64,000 bases of DNA from Photobacterium sp. DA100 (GTDB lineage Bacteria > Pseudomonadota > Gammaproteobacteria > Enterobacterales > Vibrionaceae). The DNA lies in contig NZ_CP119423.1 in NCBI RefSeq assembly GCF_029223585.1, forward strand, positions 2,728,001 through 2,792,000, read 5' to 3'. A program made the position numbers and the translations under genes. Of this stretch, positions 17,400 to 27,384 are shown in pieces; positions within the stretch are counted from its first letter, which is position 1; the number at the start of each line of letters is the position of its first letter. A model generated the notes under the pieces. The model searched no databases, had not been told where the DNA came from, and saw only the letters and a list, made by a program, of their open reading frames with translations.

Positions 17400-18587
17400 T
17401 TAATCCTTTAACTCCGCATGGATCATAATATTACGCGGGGTGATCGGCTTGTCGCAGAAGGTCCCGACCGTCACGGTATACCCCGCCTCTTCCATAAAGC
17501 ATGCCCGGTCATAGACCAGCCACATTTCCAACGGCCGGCGGAACAGCTGGCGCAGCAACTCCAACCGCTCGACCCAGTCAAACCGCTGCTCGCCGACATG
17601 CTGCCAATGGGCAAAGTCAATATTCTCCGGTAACATCAGCCCCTTTTGCCCTGCTGCCCAGCGGCAAAAAGCCTCAAAGCCATCATTGAACAAGGCCTTC
17701 TGGACATTGGGGACCGGCAGATAATCGTCTTGCCCGGTTACGCTGCGTTGCAGGCTGTCAAAGCCAAGCCGGAAGCTGACTTCAACAACGCGGAGATTTC
17801 GAACTCGGTTGCCCGCCGTCACCGTCTCCTGCAACGGCAGCCGAAGATCATGCTTGCTCAGGGTTAATGCGCTTTGCTTCGCCGGCATCGACATCGGTTG
17901 GTAGGCACGGTCGCGGATGAGATGGTAACAGCAGGGCGAAACACTGACCGCTTGCCCCCTGCGCTCGGCCACACGCTGCAACAGCGAGACGTGCAGATCG
18001 CCACAGGCATGTAAAGCGACCGCATGCTGCTGGGATAAAATATATTGGCCACTCTGCGGTGAAAACGCATCGCCATGGACAAAGGTCATCGGCAGCCCCA
18101 GCTTACGGGCGGCTGCGTCACCGCTTTCGCACAGTGCCTGCTGCCATTCCAGGCTGGTTACCGCCGTGTTGTGCGTCGCGGCCAGCACCCTTCCGAGAAA
18201 CCCTTTTCCGGCACACCATTCCAGCCATGGCAGCGACAGCGCTGGCAGCACACCGTTGAACGCCTGCAGCTGTTGCCATTTGCGGCCCGGAATACCGGCA
18301 TCGAGACCACGGGGCGTAGTACGCTCGACCTGAGGCAAAGCCTCAAGCGAGGCAAGCAGGTGCATGGCGGCGGCCTGCGGGATCCAGCGGCTCAGCGCAT
18401 CAGCGAGCAAGCCGGCATCCTGACGAAATAGGGCGAGTTGCTGATCATCCAAGCCCAGCAGCCATTGAGTTAGTGCGGGGTGACGCTGCTCCCATTCGGG
18501 CTGTGACGTGGAAAAGGGCATAAACTGCCACCATTCACGGGTATCCGTCAGTAGGCGATCAAGTTGGGAAAAGCGCGGGGCGTGCAT
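17400..18587 (-). CDS. SAM-dependent methyltransferase (Methyltransf_32-like)
   Basis: A 395-aa class I methyltransferase-like protein of unknown substrate. The SAM-binding motif I is EWCAGKGFLGR near residue 135, followed by VALHACGDLH near 190 and SPCCYH near 215, a combination found in the Methyltransf_32 / GSTCD-like group. It forms a two-gene unit with the TauE/SafE permease. The link between the two functions is not evident from sequence. Confidence 0.75.
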   Translation of the reverse strand: MHAPRFSQLDRLLTDTREWWQFMPFSTSQPEWEQRHPALTQWLLGLDDQQLALFRQDAGLLADALSRWIPQAAAMHLLASLEALPQVERTTPRGLDAGIPGRKWQQLQAFNGVLPALSLPWLEWCAGKGFLGRVLAATHNTAVTSLEWQQALCESGDAAARKLGLPMTFVHGDAFSPQSGQYILSQQHAVALHACGDLHVSLLQRVAERRGQAVSVSPCCYHLIRDRAYQPMSMPAKQSALTLSKHDLRLPLQETVTAGNRVRNLRVVEVSFRLGFDSLQRSVTGQDDYLPVPNVQKALFNDGFEAFCRWAAGQKGLMLPENIDFAHWQHVGEQRFDWVERLELLRQLFRRPLEMWLVYDRACFMEEAGYTVTVGTFCDKPITPRNIMIHAELKD

Positions 18588-18670
18588 GGTGTACTCTTGG
18601 ATTAATCAGACAGCCCGCTATTGTAAACCTAATTAGGGCAAATGGGCAGAAAGAGACCCTTTCAAGATAA

Positions 18671-18700
18671 GAAACAAACAGGCTGCCGAGTGGCAGCCTG
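18671..18700 (-). terminator. cysB terminator
   Basis: A 9-bp stem (18679-18687 with 18692-18700) is followed on the minus strand by TTTGTTTCTT. It begins only 9 bases after the cysB stop. Confidence 0.8.
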
Positions 18701-18708
18701 AGGAGCGG

Positions 18709-19731
<1,023 letters not shown>

Positions 19732-19757
19732 TTATGCCCGGCGCAGTTCTGTGCGGG

Positions 19758-19782
19758 GTTATATAACGTTATGTTATATAAC
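19758..19782. promoter_or_regulatory. Tandem GTTATATAAC palindromes upstream of cysB
   Basis: The 10-bp palindrome GTTATATAAC occurs at 19758-19767 and again at 19773-19782, spaced 15 bp start to start with GTTAT between. It lies 75-100 bp upstream of the cysB start, in the 300-bp region shared with the divergent gene at 19985. CysB is usually autoregulated, so an operator is plausible; AT-rich promoter elements could also explain it. Confidence 0.45.
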
Positions 19783-19984
19783 TTATAGACCGAGTTTCCC
19801 AGCATCGTATGTCAAATTTTCAACCGTTAAGCGACATTTAACACAAAATGGCACACACTTGTCCCTTGCCAGCGCGTCAGCGTTGAAAAAACCACCAGCT
19901 CCCGGGCAGATCTTCGAGAAAGCGATCTCGCCGCTATGACCCATTATCGATATGGTGTATCTTATAGGGCTTGAGTAAGCACGG

Positions 19985-20761
19985 ATGGTCTTCTACCCCA
20001 TGAGCATGCCACTAATTATTGGCCTGGTAAGCCTGTTGCTGATCTTGATCGTTGGCTACAACATCATTATTCAGTACCGACAGAAACTGGAAAGCACAAA
20101 GCAGCAGGAATTAGCAAAATTCATCGCCATTATTGATGCAACCGAAGAGCTGATCAGTAACGCTCACCACCTTCCCTACAGTAAGGATCTACTGGTCTGC
20201 CTAAACAAGCGGGTACTGTTCTCGCTGCAGGCCATGAAGGAAACGGACCCAGCGGATAAGTCACTACCGCAGCGAATTACCAATGTCACCGAGCAAATCG
20301 GCCAGCTCCAGGCCAACTATTCTCAGGCAGATGTGGCCAGCTTCAAGGTTCCGAGTACCGACAAGCAAGCGCTTGGCATGCTTCAGCTTGTCAAACGCCT
20401 GAAAAATGTCATCAAGAGCGAGCACAGCAAAGGCCGGATGCCGACCCAAGCCTTTGTGACCGAGAATGCCCGCCTAGAGGGTATCCAGCTGAGGATCAAT
20501 ATCGAGAATGTGATCAAGCGCGCCAATGATGCCCGTGTCAAAAGACAGCTGGGTACAGCCAAGCAGCTGCTAAAGAAGGGCATCGATGTGCTGTCGAGCA
20601 AAAATGACGACTATGCCAATCAGGCCCGCGAGAAGCTGCAGAAGATGTTGCAAGACGTTGATAGCAGCCAGAACATGAGCCACGAACAGCAGCGCCAGCA
20701 AATGCTTGAGAAAGAGCAGGATGAGCTGGATGTCCTGTTCCAGCCCAAGCGCAAATGGTAA
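19985..20761 (+). CDS. Membrane-anchored coiled-coil protein, function unknown
   Basis: A 258-aa protein with one N-terminal membrane segment (about residues 8-28, IIGLVSLLLILIVGYNIII) and a long helical, charge-rich cytoplasmic part. Conserved as a neighbour of cysB in vibrios, where it is often labelled a DNA-repair ATPase-like protein; no Walker motif is visible, so that label is not supported here. The start is uncertain: ATG at 20000 (MSMPLIIG...) would put the hydrophobic segment nearer the N-terminus. Neither has a strong ribosome site. Confidence 0.7.
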   Translation: MVFYPMSMPLIIGLVSLLLILIVGYNIIIQYRQKLESTKQQELAKFIAIIDATEELISNAHHLPYSKDLLVCLNKRVLFSLQAMKETDPADKSLPQRITNVTEQIGQLQANYSQADVASFKVPSTDKQALGMLQLVKRLKNVIKSEHSKGRMPTQAFVTENARLEGIQLRINIENVIKRANDARVKRQLGTAKQLLKKGIDVLSSKNDDYANQAREKLQKMLQDVDSSQNMSHEQQRQQMLEKEQDELDVLFQPKRKW

Positions 20762-20807
20762 CACTGTTTGCGACACGGCAAACAGGCCAAGACGCGCTCC
20801 AGATACT

Positions 20808-20836
20808 AGGCCACCGTTACGGTGGCCTTTGTTTTT
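20808..20836 (+). terminator. Terminator after the coiled-coil protein gene
   Basis: A 9-bp stem (20808-20816 with 20820-20828) with a 3-base loop is followed by TTGTTTTT. Confidence 0.85.
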
Positions 20837-20912
20837 CTGGCGATTGGCTCTTTCATCCCCACCGTTGGTATACTGGCCGCATATCAACAACAAGACTCAA
20901 CAAACCTAACCG

Positions 20913-21707
20913 ATGAATACAAGCCAACAGATGATCGACACGCTACTGGCGCCGATCAAGCAGTTCCTGCAATGCGAGACGCCAGAAGCCTGGATCGACG
21001 AAGCCAAGAAACCCCAGAACCTCACCGCGCTTCTGGTTGACCACTGCAACTGCGAGCTGAAAGCCAGCCAGACCGCCATGTTTTTGATCCGCAAGTACGC
21101 GGTAGATGCCGAGAGTGGAAAAGCGTTACTGGAATGGGCCAAGCCATACGAAGAATTCGTCTATGGTGCCGAGCGCGATACCCGCAACTTCCATGGCCGG
21201 AAAAACGGTCTGGCCGCCGAACTGACGCCCAGGGCCGATTTTGCCCATGGCAAAGAGCTTATCGACAAGATGGTTCGCCTGATCAAGGAAGAATTCCACC
21301 ACTTCGAGCAGGTTCTGGAAATTATGGGCAACCGCGGTATCCCGTACTCCAGCCTAAGTGCCGGCCGCTACGCCAAAGGACTGATGAAGATTGTTCGTAC
21401 CCATGAGCCAGGTACCTTGATTGATAAGCTGATCATCGGCGCTTACATCGAAGCCCGCTCCTGCGAGCGTTTTGCCAAGCTGGCTCCTTACCTCGATGAG
21501 GAGCTGAAAAAGTTCTATGTGTCCCTGCTGCGCTCCGAGGCCCGCCATTATCAAGACTACCTCAAGCTGGCCGAGCAAATCGCAGGCGCTGATATCAGCG
21601 CTCGAGTGAAGGCAATCGGTGCCCGCGAGGCGGAGCTCATCAACAGCCCCGACGACAGCTTCCGTTTCCACAGCGGCGTACCGACGTTCGAGACTGCAAC
21701 AGTTTAA
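20913..21707 (+). CDS. miaE: tRNA 2-methylthio-N6-isopentenyladenosine(37) hydroxylase
   Basis: Non-haem diiron monooxygenase that hydroxylates ms2i6A37 of tRNA to ms2io6A. The 264-aa all-helical protein has the two ligand motifs of the ferritin-like fold: KEEFHHFEQV near residue 130 and SEARHYQDYL near 210, plus the ligand Glu in the YIEARSCERF helix. Convergent with topA. Confidence 0.93.
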   Translation: MNTSQQMIDTLLAPIKQFLQCETPEAWIDEAKKPQNLTALLVDHCNCELKASQTAMFLIRKYAVDAESGKALLEWAKPYEEFVYGAERDTRNFHGRKNGLAAELTPRADFAHGKELIDKMVRLIKEEFHHFEQVLEIMGNRGIPYSSLSAGRYAKGLMKIVRTHEPGTLIDKLIIGAYIEARSCERFAKLAPYLDEELKKFYVSLLRSEARHYQDYLKLAEQIAGADISARVKAIGAREAELINSPDDSFRFHSGVPTFETATV

Positions 21708-21835
21708 GGGATCCTGGGTCCTGCAAGCAGTCTCTAGATTACCGAAGCTTTTTAAAGCTCTTTTGCTCTTGATTTTTTCCTAGGAACCAGAATCCGCTCT
21801 TCCCAGCCTCCTTCGCTTTCAAGCATAAAAAAACC

Positions 21836-21845
21836 GCCTGTCGGC
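21836..21845. repeat. Target-site duplication, left copy
   Basis: GCCTGTCGGC immediately precedes the left inverted repeat of the IS and is repeated exactly at 23276-23285. It is the loop and upper stem of the former topA terminator. Confidence 0.9.
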
Positions 21846-21854
21846 TAACTCCTA

Positions 21855-23186
21855 TCAATTAAGATGCTTGGAGCGAACCACATAGCGAGTTTTACTGATA
21901 CGAACGGTCCTTGATTTGGGCCGTTTTTTTCGCTCAGGCAAAATATAACGTTTTACTCGCTCTCGCATTGCCCTTAACTTCTTGGGTATTGAGCCGGGCG
22001 ATGCGATTGCACACCACATTAATTCATCCTGGATATCCCTCAAAGCCATCATAAAACTGATCCGTAAAGGCGACACTTTAGCTTCTTTCGCTATTCGGCT
22101 TATTTCCAACCGGACTAGATTATAGGCAATTAAGGTGCCCCAGATCTCCTGCTCAACACCTTCGATTGATTGACTGCGAAGTAGGATCTCATCCTCAAGC
22201 ATGTCGTGTTTTATCTCCCCGTAACTGTTTTCGATTTCCCATCGTTCGAAGTAAACATTAAGCAAGGATTGCAGGTCATATTTTTTGTCTGTTAGGGACG
22301 TCAAAACCCCTTTGATATGATTGGGTTGATCTTTTTCTGGATAAAGCGCAAGTCTAGCCTGCCACTTTTCAGGCAGATGAGGATCTTTTTTGCGAGCTTG
22401 TTGAGAAACATTCATTTCTACTATCAAGTCACGCCCGTCTTCATCTAACTGCTCTATGATTGTGTACTTTGTATTGGATTTAATGGGAGTCATCCAGTGG
22501 CTAGAACCATGTTGGTTTTGCCAGTTAATCATCAACTCTGCACCTAAATAGCATCGGTCGAAAATAGTAAGGGAGTTGGCTGTTGCAGAGGAAATGAGTT
22601 GCTTGGCGTAGCTTTCTTCACCCTTGTAGCTAGGACCAAAAGCGACATTATGGATTAGCCGACTTCGGAGGGAGCAGAGTGCACATAGCCTTACAACTGG
22701 GTATTCAGTATGGCGAGTTTTACTGTGCTTAACGTATTGAAAATGCTCTGCAAGGGCTGGGGTATCGTGGGTCCTAAATTGCGTGCCATCTACAGAGAAA
22801 AGCTTTAACCCGAACCATGTATCTTCACTATCCTCTGTTTGTACCCAATGCTGTGAAGTTAATGTAAATAGGGCTTCGAGAGGCTTAGCTGTTAACCGTT
22901 TTCTTGCTTGGGGGATCGCACTCGGAGCAATGGACTCACCTAGAGAACTGGAAAGCTTAAGGTCTAGCTTATCAAGTACATCGGTAATCGGTCTATCACG
23001 GTATAAACCAATCCCAACAACAAGCCAGACCACAAGCTCAGCAGGTAGCTTCCGTCGCCTTAAACTTGCCTTGTTGGTGTCATCGAGTGCTTGTTGAATC
23101 CACTCAAGAGGCAACTCTTTTTGAAACAAAGAGAGTGAGTCAGGTGAAGCAAAATCATCAACATCGATCAGCCAATGTGCCAACAT
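21855..23186 (-). CDS. IS4-family transposase (DDE)
   Basis: DDE transposase with all three catalytic acids in context: Asp in FSVDGTQFR, Asp in TIFDRCYLG, and Glu in the IS4 signature Y-x2-R-x3-E-x6-K (YFERWEIENSYGEIK). The ATG at 23186 (MLAHWL, 443 aa) comes straight after the T-run of a hairpin; an ATG 15 bases upstream lies inside that hairpin and would rarely be used. No frameshift is needed. Confidence 0.92.
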   Translation of the reverse strand: MLAHWLIDVDDFASPDSLSLFQKELPLEWIQQALDDTNKASLRRRKLPAELVVWLVVGIGLYRDRPITDVLDKLDLKLSSSLGESIAPSAIPQARKRLTAKPLEALFTLTSQHWVQTEDSEDTWFGLKLFSVDGTQFRTHDTPALAEHFQYVKHSKTRHTEYPVVRLCALCSLRSRLIHNVAFGPSYKGEESYAKQLISSATANSLTIFDRCYLGAELMINWQNQHGSSHWMTPIKSNTKYTIIEQLDEDGRDLIVEMNVSQQARKKDPHLPEKWQARLALYPEKDQPNHIKGVLTSLTDKKYDLQSLLNVYFERWEIENSYGEIKHDMLEDEILLRSQSIEGVEQEIWGTLIAYNLVRLEISRIAKEAKVSPLRISFMMALRDIQDELMWCAIASPGSIPKKLRAMRERVKRYILPERKKRPKSRTVRISKTRYVVRSKHLN

Positions 23187-23221
23187 AAAAAATACCCTCA
23201 TACTTAATGTCTGAGGGTATT
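23187..23221 (-). terminator. Hairpin before the transposase start
   Basis: A perfect 10-bp stem (23191-23200 with 23212-23221) is followed on the minus strand by TTTTT and then the transposase ATG. Such structures in IS elements stop or mask transcripts that read in from flanking genes, here from topA. Confidence 0.7.
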
Positions 23222-23275
23222 TTCACTCAACCGTAGGATCATTCAACTGATCAATGGCTTAACTGATCGGTGTTA

Positions 23276-23294
23276 GCCTGTCGGCGGTTTTTTA
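23276..23294. terminator. topA terminator split by the IS (right half and duplicated loop)
   Basis: Rejoining the flanks across one copy of the duplication restores a bidirectional terminator, A-rich run plus CCGCC / GGCGG stem plus T-run, formed by 21829-21845 and 23286-23294. After insertion the left half (21829-21845) and right half lie 1.43 kb apart, each keeping one copy of the GCC-TGTC-GGC loop. Confidence 0.8.
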
Positions 23295-25940
23295 TTAGTC
23301 GTCAGCTTTCTCTTTTTTCGGCTTCTTGCGCTTGTCGGTAATTTCCCACTTACCGTCAATGTAAAGCCCCGTCCAGCCCGATGGCTTACCATCGATTTCC
23401 GAACGGATGTAGTTCTCTTTGGTCTTGCGGCTAAAGCGAACCACGGTCGGACGGCCATCCGGATCTTCTGTCGGCGCATCGGTCAGGTACATGAACTTCG
23501 GCGACAAGCGGTCTTTGAAGCGCACCAGCTCTTCTACCAGCGGCGCACGAGTCTCACGCGATTTCGGGAAGGTACTGGCCGCCATGAACAAACCGGAAGC
23601 ACCGTCACGCAGTACGAAATACGCATCAGGATCCTGGCTACAAGGCAGCTCAGGCAGATGAACCGGATCTTCCTTCGGCGGTGCGATTTCACCGTTCTTC
23701 AGGATCTTACGGGTATTCTTACAGGTCTCGTTGGTACAACCCATGTACTTACCGAAGCGACCGTTCTTGAGCTCCATGTCCGAGCCACATTTATCACACT
23801 CGATAACCGGGCCATCGTAGCCCTTGAGCTTGAACTCGCCTTTCTCAACCACATAGCCATCACAACTCGGGTTGTTACCACATACATGCAGCTTACGGTC
23901 GGCATCGATCAGGTAAGCGTCCATCGCCGTGCTACATTTCGGACAACGCTTCTTGGCACGCAGGGCTGCCGTTTCAACGTCTTCCTCCAGCACATTGACG
24001 ATACCTTCCTCGTCACCTAGGTTAATGGTCGTCTTACAACGCTCCTTCGGCGGAAGCGCATAGCCAGAACAGCCCAGGAACACGCCGGTTGAAGCAGTTC
24101 GGATCCCCATCGGACGCTCACACGTCGGGCACTTGATATCGGTCAGTACGATGTTGTTCGGCTTCATACCGCCTTCGGCTTCGTCCAACTCGGCTTTTTC
24201 CAGCTCGGTAGTGAAGTCGCTAAAGAACTTGTCCAACACCGACTTCCAGCTCGCTTCGCCCTCGGCGATTTTATCGAGGTTGCCTTCCATCCGGGCGGTA
24301 AAGTCGTAGTCCATCAGGTCTGCGAAGCTCTCGTCAAGACGGTCAGAGACAATTTCCCCCATCTTCTCGGCATAGAAACGACGCTGATCAACACGCACAT
24401 AACCACGATCCTGAATGGTCGAGATGATGGAGGCGTAGGTTGAAGGACGACCGATACCTCGTTTTTCCAGCTCTTTTACCAGTGCCGCTTCGGTAAAGCG
24501 TGCAGGTGGCTTAGTAAAGTGCTGTTTCGGCTCCAACGATTCCAGTTTGAGCGTATCGCCCACATGAACCATTGGCAGCGTAGTATCTTCGTTCTTGCCT
24601 GACGGGCGCTGTACTTGCGTCCAACCGGCAAAGCGCAAGGTACGGCCTTTCGCTTTCAGGGTAAAGTCGCCCGCTTCCACCGTAATCGTGGTTGAGTCGT
24701 ACTTAGCCGGCACCATCTGACAAGCCACGAACTGACGCCAGATCAAGTCATAGAGCTTGATCGCATCTTGCTCCATGCCTTCAAGGTTTTCCGCTTTCAC
24801 GTCAACGCTGGAAGGACGGATTGCTTCGTGCGCTTCCTGGGCATTGCCCTTGCTGCCGTATACGTTCGGCGAAGACGGCAGGTAGTTATCGCCGTACTCG
24901 CTAGCAATAAACTCACGCGCCGCCTCTACCGCTTCCTTCGACAGGTTGGTCGAGTCGGTACGCATATAGGTAATGTAACCCGCCTCGTACAGACGCTGGG
25001 CCAGTCCCATCGTCCGTTTAACGCCGTAGCCCAGACGGGTACTTGCCGCCTGCTGCAGCGTCGAGGTGATGTACGGTGCTGACGGCTTGCTGCTGGTTGG
25101 TCGGTCTTCACGGTCTTTGACCTGGAAGGCCGCCTTTTCCAACAGGGCTTTCGCCGCCATGGTGTCAGCTTCGTTTACCGGACGGAACGTCTTGCCCGCT
25201 TGCTGTGCCACCATCAAACGCAGGGCATCGCTGCCTGCGGTTTGGGTGTTGGCATGCATGTCCCAGTATTCTTCCGGGTCGAACGCCTTGATCTCGCGTT
25301 CGCGTTCTACAATCAGCTTAACCGCAACCGACTGTACACGGCCCGCAGAAAGGCCACGCGCGACTTTCTTCCACAACAGAGGGGAAACCATGAAGCCGAC
25401 CACGCGGTCAAGGAAGCGGCGTGCCTGCTGCGCGTTGACGCCATCCATGTTCAGCTCACCCGGCTGCTCGAAAGCCTGCTGGATAGCATTTTTGGTGATC
25501 TCGTTGAAAACCACTCGCTTGTAACGCTCATCATCGCCGCCGATGATCTCACGAAGGTGCCACGCAATAGCCTCCCCTTCGCGGTCCAAATCGGTCGCGA
25601 GATAAACATAGTCAGCGTCTGCTGCTAGCTTCTGTAGTTCATTGACCACTTTTTCCTTGCCAGGAAGCACTTCGTACTGGGCTGCCCAGTCATTGTAAGG
25701 GTCAACGCCCATTTTATTGATTAGCGCTTTTCGTTCTTTTTCTTTTTTAATGCGCGCTTTTTCTTCTGCGCTCAAGCCCTTGGTTGAAGTAGCCGCCGCT
25801 TTTTTGCCCGTGCTTCGTGCACCGGTCGGCAAATCACGAACGTGACCGACGCTTGACTTAACAACGAAGTCCTTACCCAAGTACTTATTGATTGTCTTCG
25901 CCTTGGCTGGGGACTCCACAATAACGAGAGATTTACCCAT
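23295..25940 (-). CDS. topA: DNA topoisomerase I
   Basis: Type IA topoisomerase that relaxes negative supercoils. The 881-aa product has an N-terminal Toprim domain ([17 protein letters not shown] start, [13 protein letters not shown] acid cluster near 112), the catalytic Tyr in [14 protein letters not shown] near residue 325, and C-terminal zinc ribbons with C-x2-C pairs (about 600-730). A final Lys-rich tail follows. Length is close to E. coli (865). Its terminator has been interrupted by the IS. Confidence 0.96.
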   Translation of the reverse strand: MGKSLVIVESPAKAKTINKYLGKDFVVKSSVGHVRDLPTGARSTGKKAAATSTKGLSAEEKARIKKEKERKALINKMGVDPYNDWAAQYEVLPGKEKVVNELQKLAADADYVYLATDLDREGEAIAWHLREIIGGDDERYKRVVFNEITKNAIQQAFEQPGELNMDGVNAQQARRFLDRVVGFMVSPLLWKKVARGLSAGRVQSVAVKLIVEREREIKAFDPEEYWDMHANTQTAGSDALRLMVAQQAGKTFRPVNEADTMAAKALLEKAAFQVKDREDRPTSSKPSAPYITSTLQQAASTRLGYGVKRTMGLAQRLYEAGYITYMRTDSTNLSKEAVEAAREFIASEYGDNYLPSSPNVYGSKGNAQEAHEAIRPSSVDVKAENLEGMEQDAIKLYDLIWRQFVACQMVPAKYDSTTITVEAGDFTLKAKGRTLRFAGWTQVQRPSGKNEDTTLPMVHVGDTLKLESLEPKQHFTKPPARFTEAALVKELEKRGIGRPSTYASIISTIQDRGYVRVDQRRFYAEKMGEIVSDRLDESFADLMDYDFTARMEGNLDKIAEGEASWKSVLDKFFSDFTTELEKAELDEAEGGMKPNNIVLTDIKCPTCERPMGIRTASTGVFLGCSGYALPPKERCKTTINLGDEEGIVNVLEEDVETAALRAKKRCPKCSTAMDAYLIDADRKLHVCGNNPSCDGYVVEKGEFKLKGYDGPVIECDKCGSDMELKNGRFGKYMGCTNETCKNTRKILKNGEIAPPKEDPVHLPELPCSQDPDAYFVLRDGASGLFMAASTFPKSRETRAPLVEELVRFKDRLSPKFMYLTDAPTEDPDGRPTVVRFSRKTKENYIRSEIDGKPSGWTGLYIDGKWEITDKRKKPKKEKADD

Positions 25941-26607
25941 AATAATTCTATTACGTCCTCGTGCTCACAAAACTTAAAATTAAAACAACTAGTTGCACGC
26001 TAAAAAAACTAGAGCTAGCACGGCAACGCTGGTACACCAAACTGATTAAGTAACTATTTAAATCTCGAAATCCAACCGGTTGAGGACTGCTCCGGATAAC
26101 TAGTTACGTAATGTGATTGGTATTTACATATTGGGCTACAATCGGAGAAGGTCAACTGCTTTTTAACAAAATGGGACCGTTTGGTCGTCCCTTCCCCACT
26201 TGTTAACAGCTGGTTACGCCATTCAATGTACAGGAAAAAAGCGTGCCGACAAGACGTGCTGCAACGCGATATTCCCCTCATTTATTCCGCAATGCTAAAA
26301 ACAACTCCCACAATGGGCGCTAATCATTACCACCTCAGCAACACTTTGACTATAAAAAACCGCGATTTTTTGCCGTTGCTCACAGATTTTCGGTAATTCA
26401 AACAGTTAATGCCTATTCTTTGTACCTTGCTGTTTTATCGCCCACTTTATTTCAAGATATAACCAGTCTCCGATAAAAATCAACAACGCCAAAAAAATGG
26501 CAGTGCCCACTTGGGTGCAAAATTTGTCATCGTCCACCAACTCCAATACACTTAGCGGCCTCGGCCGGAGACATTGCCGGCACCTGCTGTGAGATGAGAG
26601 AGACACA
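25941..26607. other. Intergenic region upstream of topA and yciN
   Basis: 667 bp, AT-rich, between divergent topA and yciN. It must hold the topA promoters. Several short ORFs are present but lack coding features, apart from the low-confidence 43-codon frame at 26406-26537. Confidence 0.5.
26406..26537 (-). CDS. Candidate 43-aa single-pass membrane peptide
   Basis: A GTG-started frame preceded by GGAG encodes an acidic start (VDDDKF), a hydrophobic run of about 15 residues (TAIFLALLIFIGDW) and a basic tail (KWAIKQQGTKNRH). This is the pattern of small bacterial membrane proteins. Homology is unknown and a chance ORF remains possible. Confidence 0.25.
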   Translation of the reverse strand: MDDDKFCTQVGTAIFLALLIFIGDWLYLEIKWAIKQQGTKNRH

Positions 26608-26856
26608 ATGAGCACCAAAGAAACCATTTCAACTGATGACCTGCTAATGATTGCCAACCAGCAAATTCAAGATCATGAAGCCTACATCGACGGTATGCGT
26701 GCCACTTCCGTTGAAGAGCGTGGCGGGGTACTGATTTTCAAAGGCGAATTCTTCCTCGATGACAAGGGCCTGCCGACCGAAAAGACCACGGCAGTCTTCA
26801 ACATGTTCAAATACCTTGCCCACCAGCTATCGCCGAAGTTTACCCTCGGCAAATAA
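26608..26856 (+). CDS. yciN: YciN family protein (DUF2498)
   Basis: An 82-aa cytoplasmic protein of unknown function. It aligns along its length with E. coli YciN, including the conserved FFLDxxGLPTxKTTAVFNMFKxLAHxLS block at about 47-76. The position next to topA is conserved in enterics and vibrios. Confidence 0.9.
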   Translation: MSTKETISTDDLLMIANQQIQDHEAYIDGMRATSVEERGGVLIFKGEFFLDDKGLPTEKTTAVFNMFKYLAHQLSPKFTLGK

Positions 26857-26876
26857 TTCCGCCCTGCCATCATGGC

Positions 26877-26909
26877 GAAAAAAAACAGCCCTGCCGAAGC
26901 GGGGCTGTT
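26877..26909 (-). terminator. Terminator of the sohB-DUF805 unit
   Basis: ACAGCCC/GGGCTGT-type stem with a CTTCGG apex is followed on the minus strand by eight T. It lies between yciN and the DUF805 gene and may also limit yciN transcripts. Confidence 0.8.
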
Positions 26910-26935
26910 GACTGTCCGGCGCCAAGATACAATGA

Positions 26936-27358
26936 TCACATATCGATGGTCATTGTCTCTTTGCTGTCCTTGGACTGATCATCAGGACGCGGAGCCGGCG
27001 GCGGGTTGCCACGCCCCTTAGGATCAGCACCAAACTGGTTAGGCCCCGGCGTACCATCCAAAATGCCCAGCTCGACAATCACAAAGATCGGACCGATAAG
27101 AGGCAAGAAGGTCAGGATGATCCACCACGCACTCTTGTTACGATCATGCAGGCGCTTCACATTCAGCGCCACCGAAGCCCAGAACACAAACACCAACACC
27201 ACAATCGACAAAATATTCAGCAACGAGTTGCCCGCGTTTTCCGGTGTCGAATAAAGAAACACCGGCAGCGACACCAACAGCACCGGGATGCTGTAGATCC
27301 AGTAATCGCGACGGCGCATCCGTCCTTGAAATGAAAACAAGGCCCACTTTTGATCCAT
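26936..27358 (-). CDS. DUF805 family inner-membrane protein
   Basis: A 140-aa membrane protein. The family opening FSFQGRMRRRDYWIY (about residues 7-21) precedes four hydrophobic segments, with the VKRLHDRNKSAWW motif between the second and third. The C-terminal tail is Pro/Asp-rich and soluble. The chosen ATG follows AGAGGTTACG; a longer in-frame start adds 20 residues not seen in the family. Lies 26 bp after sohB, same strand. Confidence 0.85.
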   Translation of the reverse strand: MDQKWALFSFQGRMRRRDYWIYSIPVLLVSLPVFLYSTPENAGNSLLNILSIVVLVFVFWASVALNVKRLHDRNKSAWWIILTFLPLIGPIFVIVELGILDGTPGPNQFGADPKGRGNPPPAPRPDDQSKDSKETMTIDM

Positions 27359-27384
27359 CGTAACCTCTTTATACCGCTCGATGT

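Larger units (their letters stand above)
21846..23275 (-). mobile_element. IS4-family insertion sequence, complete
   Basis: A 1,430-bp element bounded by imperfect 18-bp inverted repeats: 21846-21863 against 23258-23275 match at 15 of 18 positions (TAAC-CC-ATCA-TTAAG core). A 10-bp direct repeat flanks it. One full-length transposase is encoded on the minus strand. It sits between miaE and topA inside the topA terminator hairpin. Intact ends, ORF and duplication point to a recent insertion. Confidence 0.92.

Noticed and set aside
26054-26281. 75-codon minus-strand ORF upstream of topA
   Set aside because: No ribosome site, irregular composition and no recognisable features; it probably covers topA promoter DNA.
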